Assembly: GCA_021299035.1 (NCBI GenBank)
Contig: JAJTGD010000012.1
Coordinates: 1-56,506, forward strand
Origin: Oxalobacteraceae bacterium
Lineage (GTDB): Bacteria; Pseudomonadota; Gammaproteobacteria; Burkholderiales; Burkholderiaceae_D
DNA length: 56,506 nucleotides
Reading direction: 5' to 3'
Notes under the pieces: model-generated
The model's input: the letters and a program-made list of their open reading frames with translations, nothing else
Databases searched by the model: none
Told to the model about the DNA's origin: nothing
Translations under genes and position numbers: made by a program
Shown here: positions 11,639 through 20,862 of the stretch, one piece after another
Layout of the letters: every line of letters starts with the position of its first letter
Position numbering within the stretch: the stretch's first letter is position 1

Positions 11639-11666
11639 CGAACCCATTTGCGCATCAAGTTACACA
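11639..11666 (+). promoter_or_regulatory. Weak HrpL-type promoter element before the chaperone/effector operon
   Basis: The half-sites CGAACC and TTACACA are separated by exactly 15 bases, compared with GGAACC-N15/16-CCACNNA for promoters read by the HrpL ECF sigma factor. Five of six bases match in the first half and three of five fixed bases in the second. The element ends 84 bases before the chaperone start. Alone it would not be convincing; it is listed because better matches occur at two sister loci (20727 and 36294) with the same spacing and orientation. Confidence 0.35.
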
Positions 11667-11750
11667 GATGCTAGCCGACAGGCTGGCACCGAAGATTTAA
11701 TCAGTCCGCTTCGCTTCAGTCTGTCTCGGAATAATAACTTGGGGACAGAT

Positions 11751-12206
11751 ATGACCGAATCTAAATTTCAACAATTATGCAACGACGTCTGCGAACTTAT
11801 TAAAGATGAGCGCGCCGATAGCCTCGTCAGTACCGGTTACCTGGAATTACGCGGCATACCTCACAGGATTTTTTTCGACGAAGTACTGGCACCAGATACG
11901 GTCGTCTGCCTGTCCGAACTTGGCATCATCGGCCAAGAAGACCGAGAGCAGAAATTAGAGACTCTGCTCGGCATGAATCTGTTCAGTCATAGCGGATTCC
12001 CGATAGCCTTCGGTATCGATCCCACTAGAGAAAAAGCCGTCTGCATCCGGCATTTCGATGGCTTGGCCAGTTTATCGGCGAACGAGCTTGCTGATCATCT
12101 CAATCAGATGTCGGATTATGCATGCCGCCTGCAGCAGGAGATCGCATTAGCGCCAACACCAACTATTCCCCGCGACCCGCAGGGTATCAACCATGCCATC
12201 GCTTGA
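11751..12206 (+). CDS. CesT-family type III secretion chaperone
   Basis: This 151-residue acidic protein has the size and layout of class I type III secretion chaperones, which dimerise and hold one effector partly unfolded for export. Seen in the sequence: N-terminal helix FQQLCNDVCELIKDE, a beta strand GYLELRGIPHRIFFDE, the central LETLLGMNLFSHSGFPIAFGIDP, which follows the CesT pattern LL..N......G..FG.D, a strand KAVCIRHFD, and a C-terminal helix ELADHLNQMSDYACRLQQEI. The ATG at 11751 has a GGGGACA ribosome site. Upstream in-frame codons are ignored. It ends 11 bases before the large gene at 12218, so the two form a chaperone-substrate operon. Family assignment is by pattern, not by search. 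Confidence 0.75.
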   Translation: MTESKFQQLCNDVCELIKDERADSLVSTGYLELRGIPHRIFFDEVLAPDTVVCLSELGIIGQEDREQKLETLLGMNLFSHSGFPIAFGIDPTREKAVCIRHFDGLASLSANELADHLNQMSDYACRLQQEIALAPTPTIPRDPQGINHAIA

Positions 12207-12217
12207 GGAGAAGCGCC

Positions 12218-14596
12218 ATGTCTATGCCCACGATACCCCGCCCAAACGAGAGTGCTTATCTGCCCACATGGGAATCCTTGGGAACCGACCCATGGGGGAT
12301 GCTGCCGTTAAATTTTCCGAACACCACTTCGTTACCGATGCCACCGGCGTCGCCTCAGCATAATCGTGGCCAAACGACAGCGAATATCAACGCGGGGGAT
12401 AACGCCGTTGAAATTGCCTTGGTTAGAGCCAAAAAGCTGGAAAATCATATCGAGCAAGTATTAAAACAATTACATCAGGATCGCCAAGGTTCAGAGACCA
12501 TCGACAAGATTATCCGACTACGCAGAGAAGAATCGGACTTATGTGAGTATCTAGCTGATCTCGACGAAAAACACCGTCGATGCAAGCAACCTAGAGAGTC
12601 ATCTCAACTACACGCACCATTCCAACACGAGCTGTGGACACAAGATGATGATCGGGAGATAGCGAACGGACTAATTCGCCTGGACCAGCTATTCACTGAA
12701 ATTAGCAGTGAGGTTCGGCACTTGCAATCGACATCAGACAGTTCCTCTGCTACCAAGACGACCGACCAGCTACCGAGCACGAGAGCCCCAAGGCAGCAGG
12801 ACGATGACGATACTGACCTGTTACCGCTGCCAACTTATACCGGCCCACTTTGGAAAGCAGCACCGGCCAATTCCGACCTACCCGCAAACAATAAGACCGC
12901 GCAGCATGATGACTCAGATGAAATCGTCACAGTTGACGATCGTAGTCATCAACGACATAAAAAAACCAAGCAGGCCGATGATGAGGTCAGCGACATAACA
13001 GTCGGAACGGCTAGCTCGAGAAGTTCGACCGAATCGATCGATGAAGAAACACTGGCTGAGAATGATGTCGAGATCGATATACACCCGGCTTCATGCATGT
13101 CAGAGGCCACTAAAAATCTGAAGGAGGCCTTCGAGACATACTGGAAGAACTACCAAGATGACGTCAATGACAGCCCCAAAAAGGTCATGGCATGGAACGC
13201 GCTCGCCGGGGCCGTGGCATATTTGTCATCCTTTGGCGTGGCCAATACCCTCGCACGCCCCATTCCGGTTGCCGGCGCTCTCGTCGTTCCTTTTGTAGCC
13301 GCGCCACTGCATACCTTCGTAGCAGGTCCGCTCGCCGGCATGCTACGCGCAAAGACTTGGACTAATCCGCAGCTAAATGAGTGGCTTTACCATCAGCGCA
13401 TCAAGGGGCGCTTGGCCGGCGATGTCTACCGGACAAAAACTGAACTACAGCTCAAGGAAAAATTTCCAGTAAAAGCTGATGACGGTTCACATACTTATGT
13501 CACCGCAGAAAAATATCTCGAAAAGAACCAGATCTCTGATGCTGCGCGGGCTCAATTACGGCAGACCGAAGACTTACCTTTTACCGCATTCACTGCATCC
13601 TACATCGTGAGGAACTCACTGCTGGAAGTCGATAGGGGATTAGCCAATCCGAATGCCTACTGGCCACCGCAAACCACGCCGTCACCGGAAGCAATACCAG
13701 CCCCAGCACCTGCCCCGAGTGGTCCGCTCGCACCTCAGCCAGCGCCCTCAAGTACCCTCGGAGGCTCTGCTTTCATCACTAATAAAACGGCCGAAGGCTG
13801 GGCCTCTGACTTCACACTACAACATGTTTTCGGGTCGCTAGCCGGTGCCTTGACGATGATGGTTTCGCAGCAAATGCGAGAGACGCTTGCGCCAGAGACT
13901 GGTGGAGAGGCAAAGATTACCAAGCCTATCCATGCCTGGAAACTCGAGAATGACTTCTACGAATCCTATAAGCGAGATCTGGAATCTGCACTACAGAACG
14001 CTAAGGACGGGCCATATAAAACACAACTCACCGACGAATTACAACGCGTAGAAAAAAACCTCTCCATTACATCGCAGAAAACATCGTTCTGGAAACTCTT
14101 CAGCTACGAGGTTGGCTTAATTTGGCAGGAAAAGCGGACCGCCGTTGCGGGTGATCCAGAGCAACCCGGAAAAAGAATCGAAGCAGTGGCGGATTGCTTT
14201 GGCAAGTGGGTTTCACTGCTGCCGTTCGCTATTGCCGCTTCGCTGGCACAGAACCTCGCCTCGGGTCCTGCTTCAAGTCGTGCCGCTGCAGTGGGTCTAG
14301 TAGCCACTCGCATGATAGCGGCTCCGCTATTTCTAATCGCCCCGCCAGGGTGGATGAACCGGCTGGACTATGCTGCCTGGCTACGTCGAACAGTAGGCGA
14401 ACATAAGGGAAGACGCAGTGCAATGCTCCACGAAGAAAGGACGCAAACCAGCTCAGATGAGTCAGAGCGCTCTGCTTCACCTCGTAGAAATATCGATGTC
14501 ACCACTAACGTGAGCGGGATAGTTTCAGACACCAATAACCAACCGGGGCAAGACGATACAGCCTCAGACTACATCATTCCCTTCGATGACGATTGA
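12218..14596 (+). CDS. Candidate type III secreted effector or translocon protein (unrecognised)
   Basis: I do not recognise this 792-residue protein. The start is the ATG at 12218 with a GAGGAG ribosome site. Layout: a Pro/Ser/Asn-rich N-terminus (1-60), a predicted coiled coil (about 63-123), an acidic and polar low-complexity stretch (about 160-290) with DEIVTVDD at about 235-241 and a basic RHKKTK patch, a hydrophobic Ala/Gly/Val segment (about 321-376), a Pro/Ala-rich linker (about 481-514), a second (about 524-553) and third (about 657-713) hydrophobic segment, and an acidic end YIIPFDDD. There is no Sec signal. Linkage to a CesT chaperone argues for type III export. The hydrophobic segments could insert in a host membrane, so either an effector or a translocon role is possible. 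Base composition looks more AT-rich than its neighbours. Confidence 0.65.
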   Translation: MSMPTIPRPNESAYLPTWESLGTDPWGMLPLNFPNTTSLPMPPASPQHNRGQTTANINAGDNAVEIALVRAKKLENHIEQVLKQLHQDRQGSETIDKIIRLRREESDLCEYLADLDEKHRRCKQPRESSQLHAPFQHELWTQDDDREIANGLIRLDQLFTEISSEVRHLQSTSDSSSATKTTDQLPSTRAPRQQDDDDTDLLPLPTYTGPLWKAAPANSDLPANNKTAQHDDSDEIVTVDDRSHQRHKKTKQADDEVSDITVGTASSRSSTESIDEETLAENDVEIDIHPASCMSEATKNLKEAFETYWKNYQDDVNDSPKKVMAWNALAGAVAYLSSFGVANTLARPIPVAGALVVPFVAAPLHTFVAGPLAGMLRAKTWTNPQLNEWLYHQRIKGRLAGDVYRTKTELQLKEKFPVKADDGSHTYVTAEKYLEKNQISDAARAQLRQTEDLPFTAFTASYIVRNSLLEVDRGLANPNAYWPPQTTPSPEAIPAPAPAPSGPLAPQPAPSSTLGGSAFITNKTAEGWASDFTLQHVFGSLAGALTMMVSQQMRETLAPETGGEAKITKPIHAWKLENDFYESYKRDLESALQNAKDGPYKTQLTDELQRVEKNLSITSQKTSFWKLFSYEVGLIWQEKRTAVAGDPEQPGKRIEAVADCFGKWVSLLPFAIAASLAQNLASGPASSRAAAVGLVATRMIAAPLFLIAPPGWMNRLDYAAWLRRTVGEHKGRRSAMLHEERTQTSSDESERSASPRRNIDVTTNVSGIVSDTNNQPGQDDTASDYIIPFDDD

Positions 14597-14622
14597 GTCG
14601 ACGACTCGGACGACGCCGCTAG

Positions 14623-15861
14623 TCACTCAACCTGATCAGCGGTCAAAGCCCCATCGATAAGCTCAATCCAATGCCTCACAGGCGTCGAAGTACCCGACTG
14701 TAAATGTGCCAGACATCCAATATTCGCTGAGACGATTACCTCGGGGCTCACGGCCTCGAGGTTTTTTATTTTGTTGTCCCTTAGTTGATAAGACAACTCG
14801 GGTTGCGTGACCGAGTAGGTACCCGCCGAGCCACAGCAAAGATGGCTGTCGGCACACAGCTTCACGTCAACACCACAAGCGCGCAGCACGCTCTCGACCT
14901 TGCCCCGTATCTGCTGACCATGCTGCAGTGTGCAAGGGGGATGGTAGGCAACTCGCTTGCTTATCTTGCCTGCCAGCTTCTGCGTCAGCGATTCTTCGAG
15001 CGCCGGCATGATCTCTGATAGATCTTTGGTCAGCGCTGAAATGCGCCTCGCTTTGTCGGCATATTCCGGATCACCCTCGAGTAAGTGCCCGTACTCCTTG
15101 ACCGTAACCCCACAGCCCGATGCGGTCATCACGATCGCCTCAGCACCTGCCTCTACATGAGGCCACCAGGCATCGATATTGCGCCGCATGTCGGCAAGCC
15201 CACCCTGCTGGTCATTCAAGTGATAACGAATCGCGCCACAACACCCAGCTCGTGATGCAACCACCAGCTCTATGCCAAGTGCATCGAGTACACGCGCCGT
15301 AGCCGCATTGATGTTAGGCGACATTGCTGGCTGTACGCAGCCATCCAGCAGTAGCATCTTGCGCGCATGCGTGCGCGAAGGCCACTGACCCGCGGCGCGT
15401 GCCTCGGGTACTTTATTTCTGAGCACCTCCGGCAGTAACGGCCGCACCACCTGACCGATCTTCATCGCGGTATCAAATAGCGGCTTACGCGGCAAGGCTT
15501 CCTTAAGCGCGGTACGCACCAATTGCTGCACAAAGGGGCGCTGCACTTGCTGTTCAACGACATCACGCCCGATATCGATCAGCCGCCCATAGTTCACACC
15601 CGAAGGACAGGTCGTTTCACAATTGCGACAGGTGAGGCAGCGATCGAGATGCAATTGGGTTTTTTCGGTGGCTGGCTTGCCTTCAAGAACTTGCTTGATC
15701 AGGTAGATACGGCCACGTGGCCCATCGAGCTCGTCACCAAGTAGCTGATAGGTCGGACAAGTCGCTGTGCAAAATCCGCAATGCACACACTTTCGCAGAA
15801 TGGCATCTGCTTCCTTGCCCTGCGGCGTATCCTTGATGAAGTCGGCGAGATTAGTTTGCAT
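14623..15861 (-). CDS. glcF: Glycolate oxidase iron-sulfur subunit GlcF
   Basis: GlcF is the electron-transfer subunit of membrane-associated glycolate oxidase (glycolate to glyoxylate). The 412-residue product has two 4Fe-4S ferredoxin-type clusters near the N-terminus (C25, C28, C31, C35 in CVHCGFCTATCP; C75, C78, C81, C85 in CLTCRNCETTCP) and two CCG domains further on (GCCGAIRYHL and LCCGSAGTY). This is the standard GlcF architecture. It follows glcE by 2 bases and ends the glcD-glcE-glcF operon. The large effector-like gene at 12218-14596 converges on it with a 26-base gap. Confidence 0.95.
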   Translation of the reverse strand: MQTNLADFIKDTPQGKEADAILRKCVHCGFCTATCPTYQLLGDELDGPRGRIYLIKQVLEGKPATEKTQLHLDRCLTCRNCETTCPSGVNYGRLIDIGRDVVEQQVQRPFVQQLVRTALKEALPRKPLFDTAMKIGQVVRPLLPEVLRNKVPEARAAGQWPSRTHARKMLLLDGCVQPAMSPNINAATARVLDALGIELVVASRAGCCGAIRYHLNDQQGGLADMRRNIDAWWPHVEAGAEAIVMTASGCGVTVKEYGHLLEGDPEYADKARRISALTKDLSEIMPALEESLTQKLAGKISKRVAYHPPCTLQHGQQIRGKVESVLRACGVDVKLCADSHLCCGSAGTYSVTQPELSYQLRDNKIKNLEAVSPEVIVSANIGCLAHLQSGTSTPVRHWIELIDGALTADQVE

Positions 15862-15863
15862 CG

Positions 15864-16925
15864 TCAGAAATCGGTGTACATGCGGCGTGGATTGAAAACA
15901 CCCGCCGGATCAAAAGTGTTCTTCAAATTACGATGAATGCGTGCAACGGCTGGCGCCAAGGGCTGGAAAACACCGACTGATTTATCACCGCCTCGATGAA
16001 GCGTGGCATGACCACCGACAGCAGTTGCAGCGGCACGTATCGTGGCAGCATCGGCACTGGTTTTCAGCCAGCGCTGTGCACCGCCCCATTCAATCATCTG
16101 CTCGCCCGGCAAGGACAAGGGCTTTGCCGTCGTGGGTACGGATAGGCGCCACAACCCGGCTGGCACAGCTTGAAAAAATTCGTGTTCTTGCTCTCTTACG
16201 CTGTCCCAGAATGCTTCCGCCTGCGGCAACTCGGCGCCCCCCATCTTCGCGATGGCTGCATCGACGGCGGCCTGCGCTCCAGACAAGCGAACATACAGAT
16301 GGCCATTCACCCAGCACGATGCAGAGAGCGGTAGTGGCTGTCCACCCCAAACATTTAGGTGATGCAAGGCCTCTTCCTGGCTCATCGCAAACTGCAGCGA
16401 GTACTGCGCAAAAGGACGCGGCAATACCTTGACTGATACTTCAAGTAGCAGACCCAGCGTGCCGAGTGATCCGGTCAGCAAACGCGATACATCGTAGCCG
16501 GCGACGTTTTTCATCACTTGTCCGCCGAAGTTCAACACCTCACCCTTGCCATCCATCAGCACTGTACCAAGCACAAAGTCGCGTACCGAGCCTACTGCCT
16601 GCCGCCGCGGGCCAGAGAGTCCGCTGGCCACAATACCGCCAATCGTCGCCAAACCGTCAAAGCGTGGTGGCTCAAATGCCAGCATCTGCTTCTTCTCTGC
16701 CAAGGCTTTGCCAATCTCACGCAGCGTCGTACCAGCCCGTGCGGTGATAACGAGTTCGGTCGGGTCGTACGCCACGATACCGCTGAACACCGTGGTATCC
16801 AGTACCTCGCCATTCAGTTCCTGGCCGTACCAGTCCTTGGTGCCATTACCACGAATGCGAAGTGCAGTCCCGCTCGCTGAGGCGGATGCAATACGGTCGC
16901 GGAATTGCTGCAATACCTGATCCAT
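15864..16925 (-). CDS. glcE: Glycolate oxidase FAD-binding subunit GlcE
   Basis: GlcE is the smaller FAD-binding subunit of the glycolate oxidase complex. The 353-residue protein has a PCMH-type FAD domain with IRGNGTKDWYG, VVITARAGTTLREI-like LVITARAGTTLREIGKAL, GGIVASGLSGPRRQAVGSVRDFVLG, VMKNVAGYDVSRLLTGSLGTLG, and the C-terminal FDPAGVFNPRRMY. All of these are expected for GlcE. It lies 24 bases after glcD and 2 bases before glcF, so one transcript is likely. No glcC-type GntR regulator is adjacent. Confidence 0.95.
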   Translation of the reverse strand: MDQVLQQFRDRIASASASGTALRIRGNGTKDWYGQELNGEVLDTTVFSGIVAYDPTELVITARAGTTLREIGKALAEKKQMLAFEPPRFDGLATIGGIVASGLSGPRRQAVGSVRDFVLGTVLMDGKGEVLNFGGQVMKNVAGYDVSRLLTGSLGTLGLLLEVSVKVLPRPFAQYSLQFAMSQEEALHHLNVWGGQPLPLSASCWVNGHLYVRLSGAQAAVDAAIAKMGGAELPQAEAFWDSVREQEHEFFQAVPAGLWRLSVPTTAKPLSLPGEQMIEWGGAQRWLKTSADAATIRAAATAVGGHATLHRGGDKSVGVFQPLAPAVARIHRNLKNTFDPAGVFNPRRMYTDF

Positions 16926-16949
16926 TAATTTTTTCTTTTGTCGGAGATC

Positions 16950-18437
16950 TTAGAAGCGCGGCAGGTCGGAGAATTTCAGCTCACCGCGCTTGACGTGCAT
17001 TTTTCCGTACTCAGCACAACGCTGCAGCGTAGGGATAGCTTTATCGGGGTTCAGCAGAAAAGCCGTATCAAACGCGCGCTTCACCGCGAAGAAAGCTTCG
17101 CGCTCTTCCGGCGCAAATTGCACACACATGGAATTAATCTTCTCAATCCCGACACCATGCTCGCCTGTAATGGTGCCGCCGACTTCGACACACAGCTCAA
17201 GAATGGCAGCACCAAATTTTTCAGCCCGGTCGAATTCGCCCGGTGTGTTCGCATCAAACAAAATCAAAGGATGGAGGTTGCCATCACCTGCGTGGAATAC
17301 ATTCGCGCAACGCAGCCCATAGGTTTTTTCCATGTCAGCGATACCCAGCAGTACCTTCGCCAGATACTTGCGTGGGATCGTACCGTCCATGCAGTAATAA
17401 TCGGGCGAGATACGGCCCGCTGCGGGAAATGCATTCTTGCGTCCCGACCAAAACCGAATCCGTTCGGCCTCACTACTCGATACGGCAATCGCCGTGGCAC
17501 CGGAAGCGTTCATCACATCCGTCATGCGCGCGATTTCTTCCTCGACTTCTTCCGGCGTGCCATCCGACTCACACAGCAAGATCGCCTCAGCCTCGGTGTC
17601 ATAGCCTGCATTGACAAAGGGTTCAACCATGCGTGAACTGGTTTTATCCATCATCTCCAGGCCCGCCGGAATAATCCCTGCGGCAATCACGTTCGCCACC
17701 GCATTACCCCCTTTGACCACATCGTCAAATGAAGCCATGATCACGCGCGCCTGCTGCGGCTTCGGCACCAACTTCACCGTCACTTCTGTCACCACACCCA
17801 GCATGCCTTCAGAACCAATAAACACCGCGAGCAGATCAAGACCCGGCGCATCAAGACCCTCACTACCTAACTCAATGACCTCGCCTTCGCTCGTGACCAT
17901 ACGTACACGAAGCACGTTATGTACGGTGAGACCATATTTGAGGCAATGCACACCACCAGAGTTTTCCGCCACGTTGCCGCCAATTGAGCAAGCAATCTGT
18001 GAGGAGGGATCGGGCGCATAGTAGAGGCCATGTGAACTGGCAGCCTCCGAGATTGCAAGATTACGCACACCGGGCTGTACAACGGCTGTGCGTGCGTACG
18101 GATCAAGCTTGACAATTCGGTTCAGTCGCGCGGTCGACAACACCACACCGTCGGCAATCGGCGTAGCGCCACCGGAAAGGCCGGTACCTGCGCCGCGCGG
18201 GACGATCGGCACTTGAAGCCGATGACACGCTTGAAGCACAGCAATCACTTGGGCTTCGTTTTCCGGTAAGGCGACCACCATCGGGAGTTGCCGATAAGCT
18301 GACAATCCGTCGCATTCATAGGGTCGCGTGTCTTCCTCCTGGTACAGCACGGCATGCGCTGGCAGCGCCGTTTGCAGCGCAGCCACGACTTGGCGCTGCC
18401 GCGCTAGCAAGGAAACCGGTTCATGTAAGGCGTTCAT
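16950..18437 (-). CDS. glcD: Glycolate oxidase catalytic subunit GlcD
   Basis: GlcD is the FAD-linked subunit that oxidises glycolate. The 495-residue product has the PCMH FAD domain (PIVPRGAGTGLSGGATP, GVRNLAISEAA, CSIGGNVAENSGGVHCLKYGLT, FIGSEGMLGVVTEV) and the FAD-oxidase C-terminal domain ending in GTITGEHGVGIEKI and LNPDKAIPTL. I use the ATG at 18437 (MNALHEPVSLL). The reading frame extends 16 codons upstream to a TTG, but there the sequence is unlike GlcD. No good ribosome site precedes the ATG. First gene of the glcDEF operon. Confidence 0.94.
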   Translation of the reverse strand: MNALHEPVSLLARQRQVVAALQTALPAHAVLYQEEDTRPYECDGLSAYRQLPMVVALPENEAQVIAVLQACHRLQVPIVPRGAGTGLSGGATPIADGVVLSTARLNRIVKLDPYARTAVVQPGVRNLAISEAASSHGLYYAPDPSSQIACSIGGNVAENSGGVHCLKYGLTVHNVLRVRMVTSEGEVIELGSEGLDAPGLDLLAVFIGSEGMLGVVTEVTVKLVPKPQQARVIMASFDDVVKGGNAVANVIAAGIIPAGLEMMDKTSSRMVEPFVNAGYDTEAEAILLCESDGTPEEVEEEIARMTDVMNASGATAIAVSSSEAERIRFWSGRKNAFPAAGRISPDYYCMDGTIPRKYLAKVLLGIADMEKTYGLRCANVFHAGDGNLHPLILFDANTPGEFDRAEKFGAAILELCVEVGGTITGEHGVGIEKINSMCVQFAPEEREAFFAVKRAFDTAFLLNPDKAIPTLQRCAEYGKMHVKRGELKFSDLPRF

Positions 18438-18578
18438 GTGGGCAAGACAAGGGGCAGCGGGAGAAGTTTCGCTGCGAATATGCAAGGCCCGCTAGTCTAT
18501 CGAATGGATCAGACTTGAAACGGTGATTTGAAGGGTTTTGGCCTGAAAAGCTTTGGCGGGAAAGTTGAAAGTTTTTAC

Positions 18579-18600
18579 ATGGGGCACATCAGTACCCCAT
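18579..18600. other. Small perfect hairpin in the 203-base gap between glcD and the 677-residue gene
   Basis: ATGGGG and CCCCAT face each other across 10 bases. On neither strand is the stem followed by a run of T, so it does not look like an intrinsic terminator. It lies downstream of the orphan effector-like gene and upstream of glcD, so it could be an operator, a weak transcript end, or chance. Confidence 0.3.
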
Positions 18601-18640
18601 TGCGCTTGCAGTTATTGGCTGTTAGGGGGAAGAAGCAAGC

Positions 18641-20674
18641 TTAAGCCGAGTCGTCAAGCGCCTCAGACGCCGAGTTAGTGGTCGAGGTTGACGAATGCTC
18701 TAATTCGGAATCCGAGGTGGATGATCCCTCCTCATCAGAACTGTCATCGATCTTGACTGGGGGCTTGAATGCATCCACCGACATCGTACGGCATGTCTCG
18801 ACAATCACTGCACTACTACCCTCTATATCCTGTGCGAGGATCTGACCGTACTGCCTGATTACTGAGGTTATCAAGTAATTGGTGGATGCAAACATCTCGA
18901 ATGGAGTGACAAAGTCATCCTCGTGAAGGTCGCTGCCCTGTTTGTCTAAGTCCGCCCGATCACGCCTCGCGATATTGACACCCAGCTCATGAGGTAGGCG
19001 GGTAATCATCCATCTTGCAACGCCTTGACGAACCCAGTGGTGAAAAGCCAGCTGGAGATCCACACCCGTCATACCCGGTTTGAGCAGGTTCGGTGGCAAA
19101 GTGCTGGCCATTACCTCGGCCGATACAGCCTGAAGCGTCATACCAATTTGCTCCACGATTGCGGCGGGAAGACCCATCCCCTTGCCATACATTAGCGCGA
19201 GCTTTTTGGTATCAATCGTGCCATCTGTTTGAACACAGGCAATTGAAGCAGCGAAGAAAGCAGCAGGATTGCCGAGTTGTTGCGTGACTGCGTCCAATAT
19301 CGCCTCATGGATAGCTTTCGCTTGCTCAACTGACACTGGCTCGTCCAGCGATTCGAATGCATCCGGATGAACGCAGTCGATCAGGCAGGCAAGGAAACTG
19401 AGACGATGGTCACTCAAGAATCTCGACTCGGTCGATTGTCGGTGCTCCCATAGAGCGAGAGCAAGCTTGATCGACAGCGATGGCGCCAAACCCTGCTTGA
19501 AAAGCTGAAACGCAATCACATCGGACGGTTTTCTGTCATGGTTTCTAGACTCGAAATGTGGGGAATTAAAATTCACCGTGCCAACAGCGACTGTGTGAAA
19601 AAAATGGATGACTTCCAAGGACGAACAAGTAGGCGATCGCAGCATGGTCGCGAATGGACCTTTCGACAGCGTTGCGCCGAACAAGGCCCTTTGAAACTCT
19701 ATTGCGCTTTGATCAGAAGGTAGCGGCAATGCAATCGCATCCGGCGGAAAACCGCATTTCGCCAGCAAGAGGTGTTGATGGGGCGAGAACGCGCGCTGGA
19801 CTTCTTTCCAGCCATCGGACTGTATGAATTCATCAAACTCATCACCCAGCCACTGCACTAGGCAGAGTACGGCACCATCCTGACCTGTTTCGGTAGCCCT
19901 TCTAAAGAACCTTGCTAAGGAGTATGGCGTCAACTTACACACATCTAACTGGCGCACCAACACTGTCATGATGTCAGGGGCGGGAAATGGGCTATCTGGT
20001 GCCAAGCACCGACTAAAAATCTTGCCCCAATTAGGTTTACATGTGGGGCAGTTTTCTTTCAGGATCTGAAAATACGCCTCCAAGTGCGCACTATCGCCCG
20101 CCTGAATCGCTTTGATCACCCCGCTTTCGATCTGTCGTTCTGAATTCTTCCAGCCCTCGACGCCAGTCTGTATAAGACGTCTCAGCAAAACACCATTACC
20201 AACTTCCGACGTGTAGTAATACAGCTTTGTCTGCATTCCCTGCTGAGTAAACCATTGGATGAAACGATCGAATACCTCGATATCCTTTAAATGCTTGAAG
20301 ATTTCTTTTGGAATAAAGACATCGAATGCTTGGTTCGGATCATCTTCATCCGTTAGGCATAGCTGATTACCTTGATCTAGCATTCTGTGAACCAACTGAA
20401 TATCTTTGAGTGCAATCGCCTGTTCAATTAGCTGCCAGTGATTAGTCCGCTTGTTCACACCAACTGAGAGGGGATCTCTTGCTGAAAGCTTTGGCTCTGT
20501 TTTCTCCATACTCTCTTGATTGGATACTAGTGCTTCTGGCCGCGACACCGCACTTGTGACATTGCTGATGACGGGTGGAGGTACTACTAAAAGGATTTGC
20601 TGCAACGCTGGTGCGGCGTTGGCATTGGGATTGTTGGGTATCGGAGGCAGCCCGCCTCCCGAATTGACGTTCAT
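18641..20674 (-). CDS. Candidate type III secreted effector, orphan (unrecognised)
   Basis: I do not recognise this 677-residue protein. The ATG at 20674 has a good ribosome site (AAGGGGAA, 5 bases away). The first 35 residues are Asn/Pro/Gly/Ala-rich with no acidic residue in the first dozen, as is common in type III export signals. The middle (about 75-620) is mostly helical. Its WQLIEQAIALKDIQLVHRMLDQG segment recalls an ankyrin-type helix pair, but I cannot phase a repeat array. The last 40 residues are an extreme Ser/Asp/Glu tail starting at VKIDDSSDEE (about 640). No chaperone gene is adjacent. A strong HrpL-type promoter element lies at 20727. There is no membrane segment or Sec signal. 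The effector call rests on the promoter and composition. Confidence 0.6.
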   Translation of the reverse strand: MNVNSGGGLPPIPNNPNANAAPALQQILLVVPPPVISNVTSAVSRPEALVSNQESMEKTEPKLSARDPLSVGVNKRTNHWQLIEQAIALKDIQLVHRMLDQGNQLCLTDEDDPNQAFDVFIPKEIFKHLKDIEVFDRFIQWFTQQGMQTKLYYYTSEVGNGVLLRRLIQTGVEGWKNSERQIESGVIKAIQAGDSAHLEAYFQILKENCPTCKPNWGKIFSRCLAPDSPFPAPDIMTVLVRQLDVCKLTPYSLARFFRRATETGQDGAVLCLVQWLGDEFDEFIQSDGWKEVQRAFSPHQHLLLAKCGFPPDAIALPLPSDQSAIEFQRALFGATLSKGPFATMLRSPTCSSLEVIHFFHTVAVGTVNFNSPHFESRNHDRKPSDVIAFQLFKQGLAPSLSIKLALALWEHRQSTESRFLSDHRLSFLACLIDCVHPDAFESLDEPVSVEQAKAIHEAILDAVTQQLGNPAAFFAASIACVQTDGTIDTKKLALMYGKGMGLPAAIVEQIGMTLQAVSAEVMASTLPPNLLKPGMTGVDLQLAFHHWVRQGVARWMITRLPHELGVNIARRDRADLDKQGSDLHEDDFVTPFEMFASTNYLITSVIRQYGQILAQDIEGSSAVIVETCRTMSVDAFKPPVKIDDSSDEEGSSTSDSELEHSSTSTTNSASEALDDSA

Positions 20675-20726
20675 TGAAATTCCCCTTGTTTCGTTACACA
20701 CGCAGGATGCGCGCATAGGCGAAATG

Positions 20727-20754
20727 TTCGTGGCTGGAATTTCAGTCAGGTTCT
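20727..20754 (-). promoter_or_regulatory. HrpL-type ECF promoter element before the orphan effector-like gene
   Basis: Reading the minus strand, AGAACC is followed after exactly 15 bases by CCACGAA. Against GGAACC-N15/16-CCACNNA only the first base differs, so 10 of the 11 fixed bases match. The element ends 52 bases before the ATG at 20674 and points at it. HrpL promoters drive type III secretion genes in Pseudomonas syringae and Erwinia-type bacteria. I infer an HrpL-like sigma factor elsewhere in this genome. Confidence 0.6.
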
Positions 20755-20862
20755 GCTATGTGTTGGCCGATAGGAATGCGTAGTAAGCCAAAGCGCCTAC
20801 GCTATGAATCGAGGAGAATTCGCAATCACCCGGAGGAACTAGGACCGATTTCGGCAGGATGA

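Noticed and set aside
11529-11750. PIP-box (TTCG-N16-TTCG) of HrpB/HrpX regulated genes upstream of the chaperone
   Set aside because: TTCG occurs at 11602, 11637 and 11710, but no two copies have the required spacing, and none was found upstream of the other candidate loci.
12708-12998. 96-codon frame inside the 792-residue gene
   Set aside because: It is an alternative frame of a longer gene with a chaperone partner and good ribosome site, and shows no family features.
18579-18600. Terminator for the 677-residue gene
   Set aside because: The hairpin is perfect but lacks a T-run on either strand.
18641-20674. Ankyrin repeat array in the 677-residue protein
   Set aside because: One helix pair looks ankyrin-like, but I could not phase regular 33-residue repeats or find recurrent TPLH motifs.
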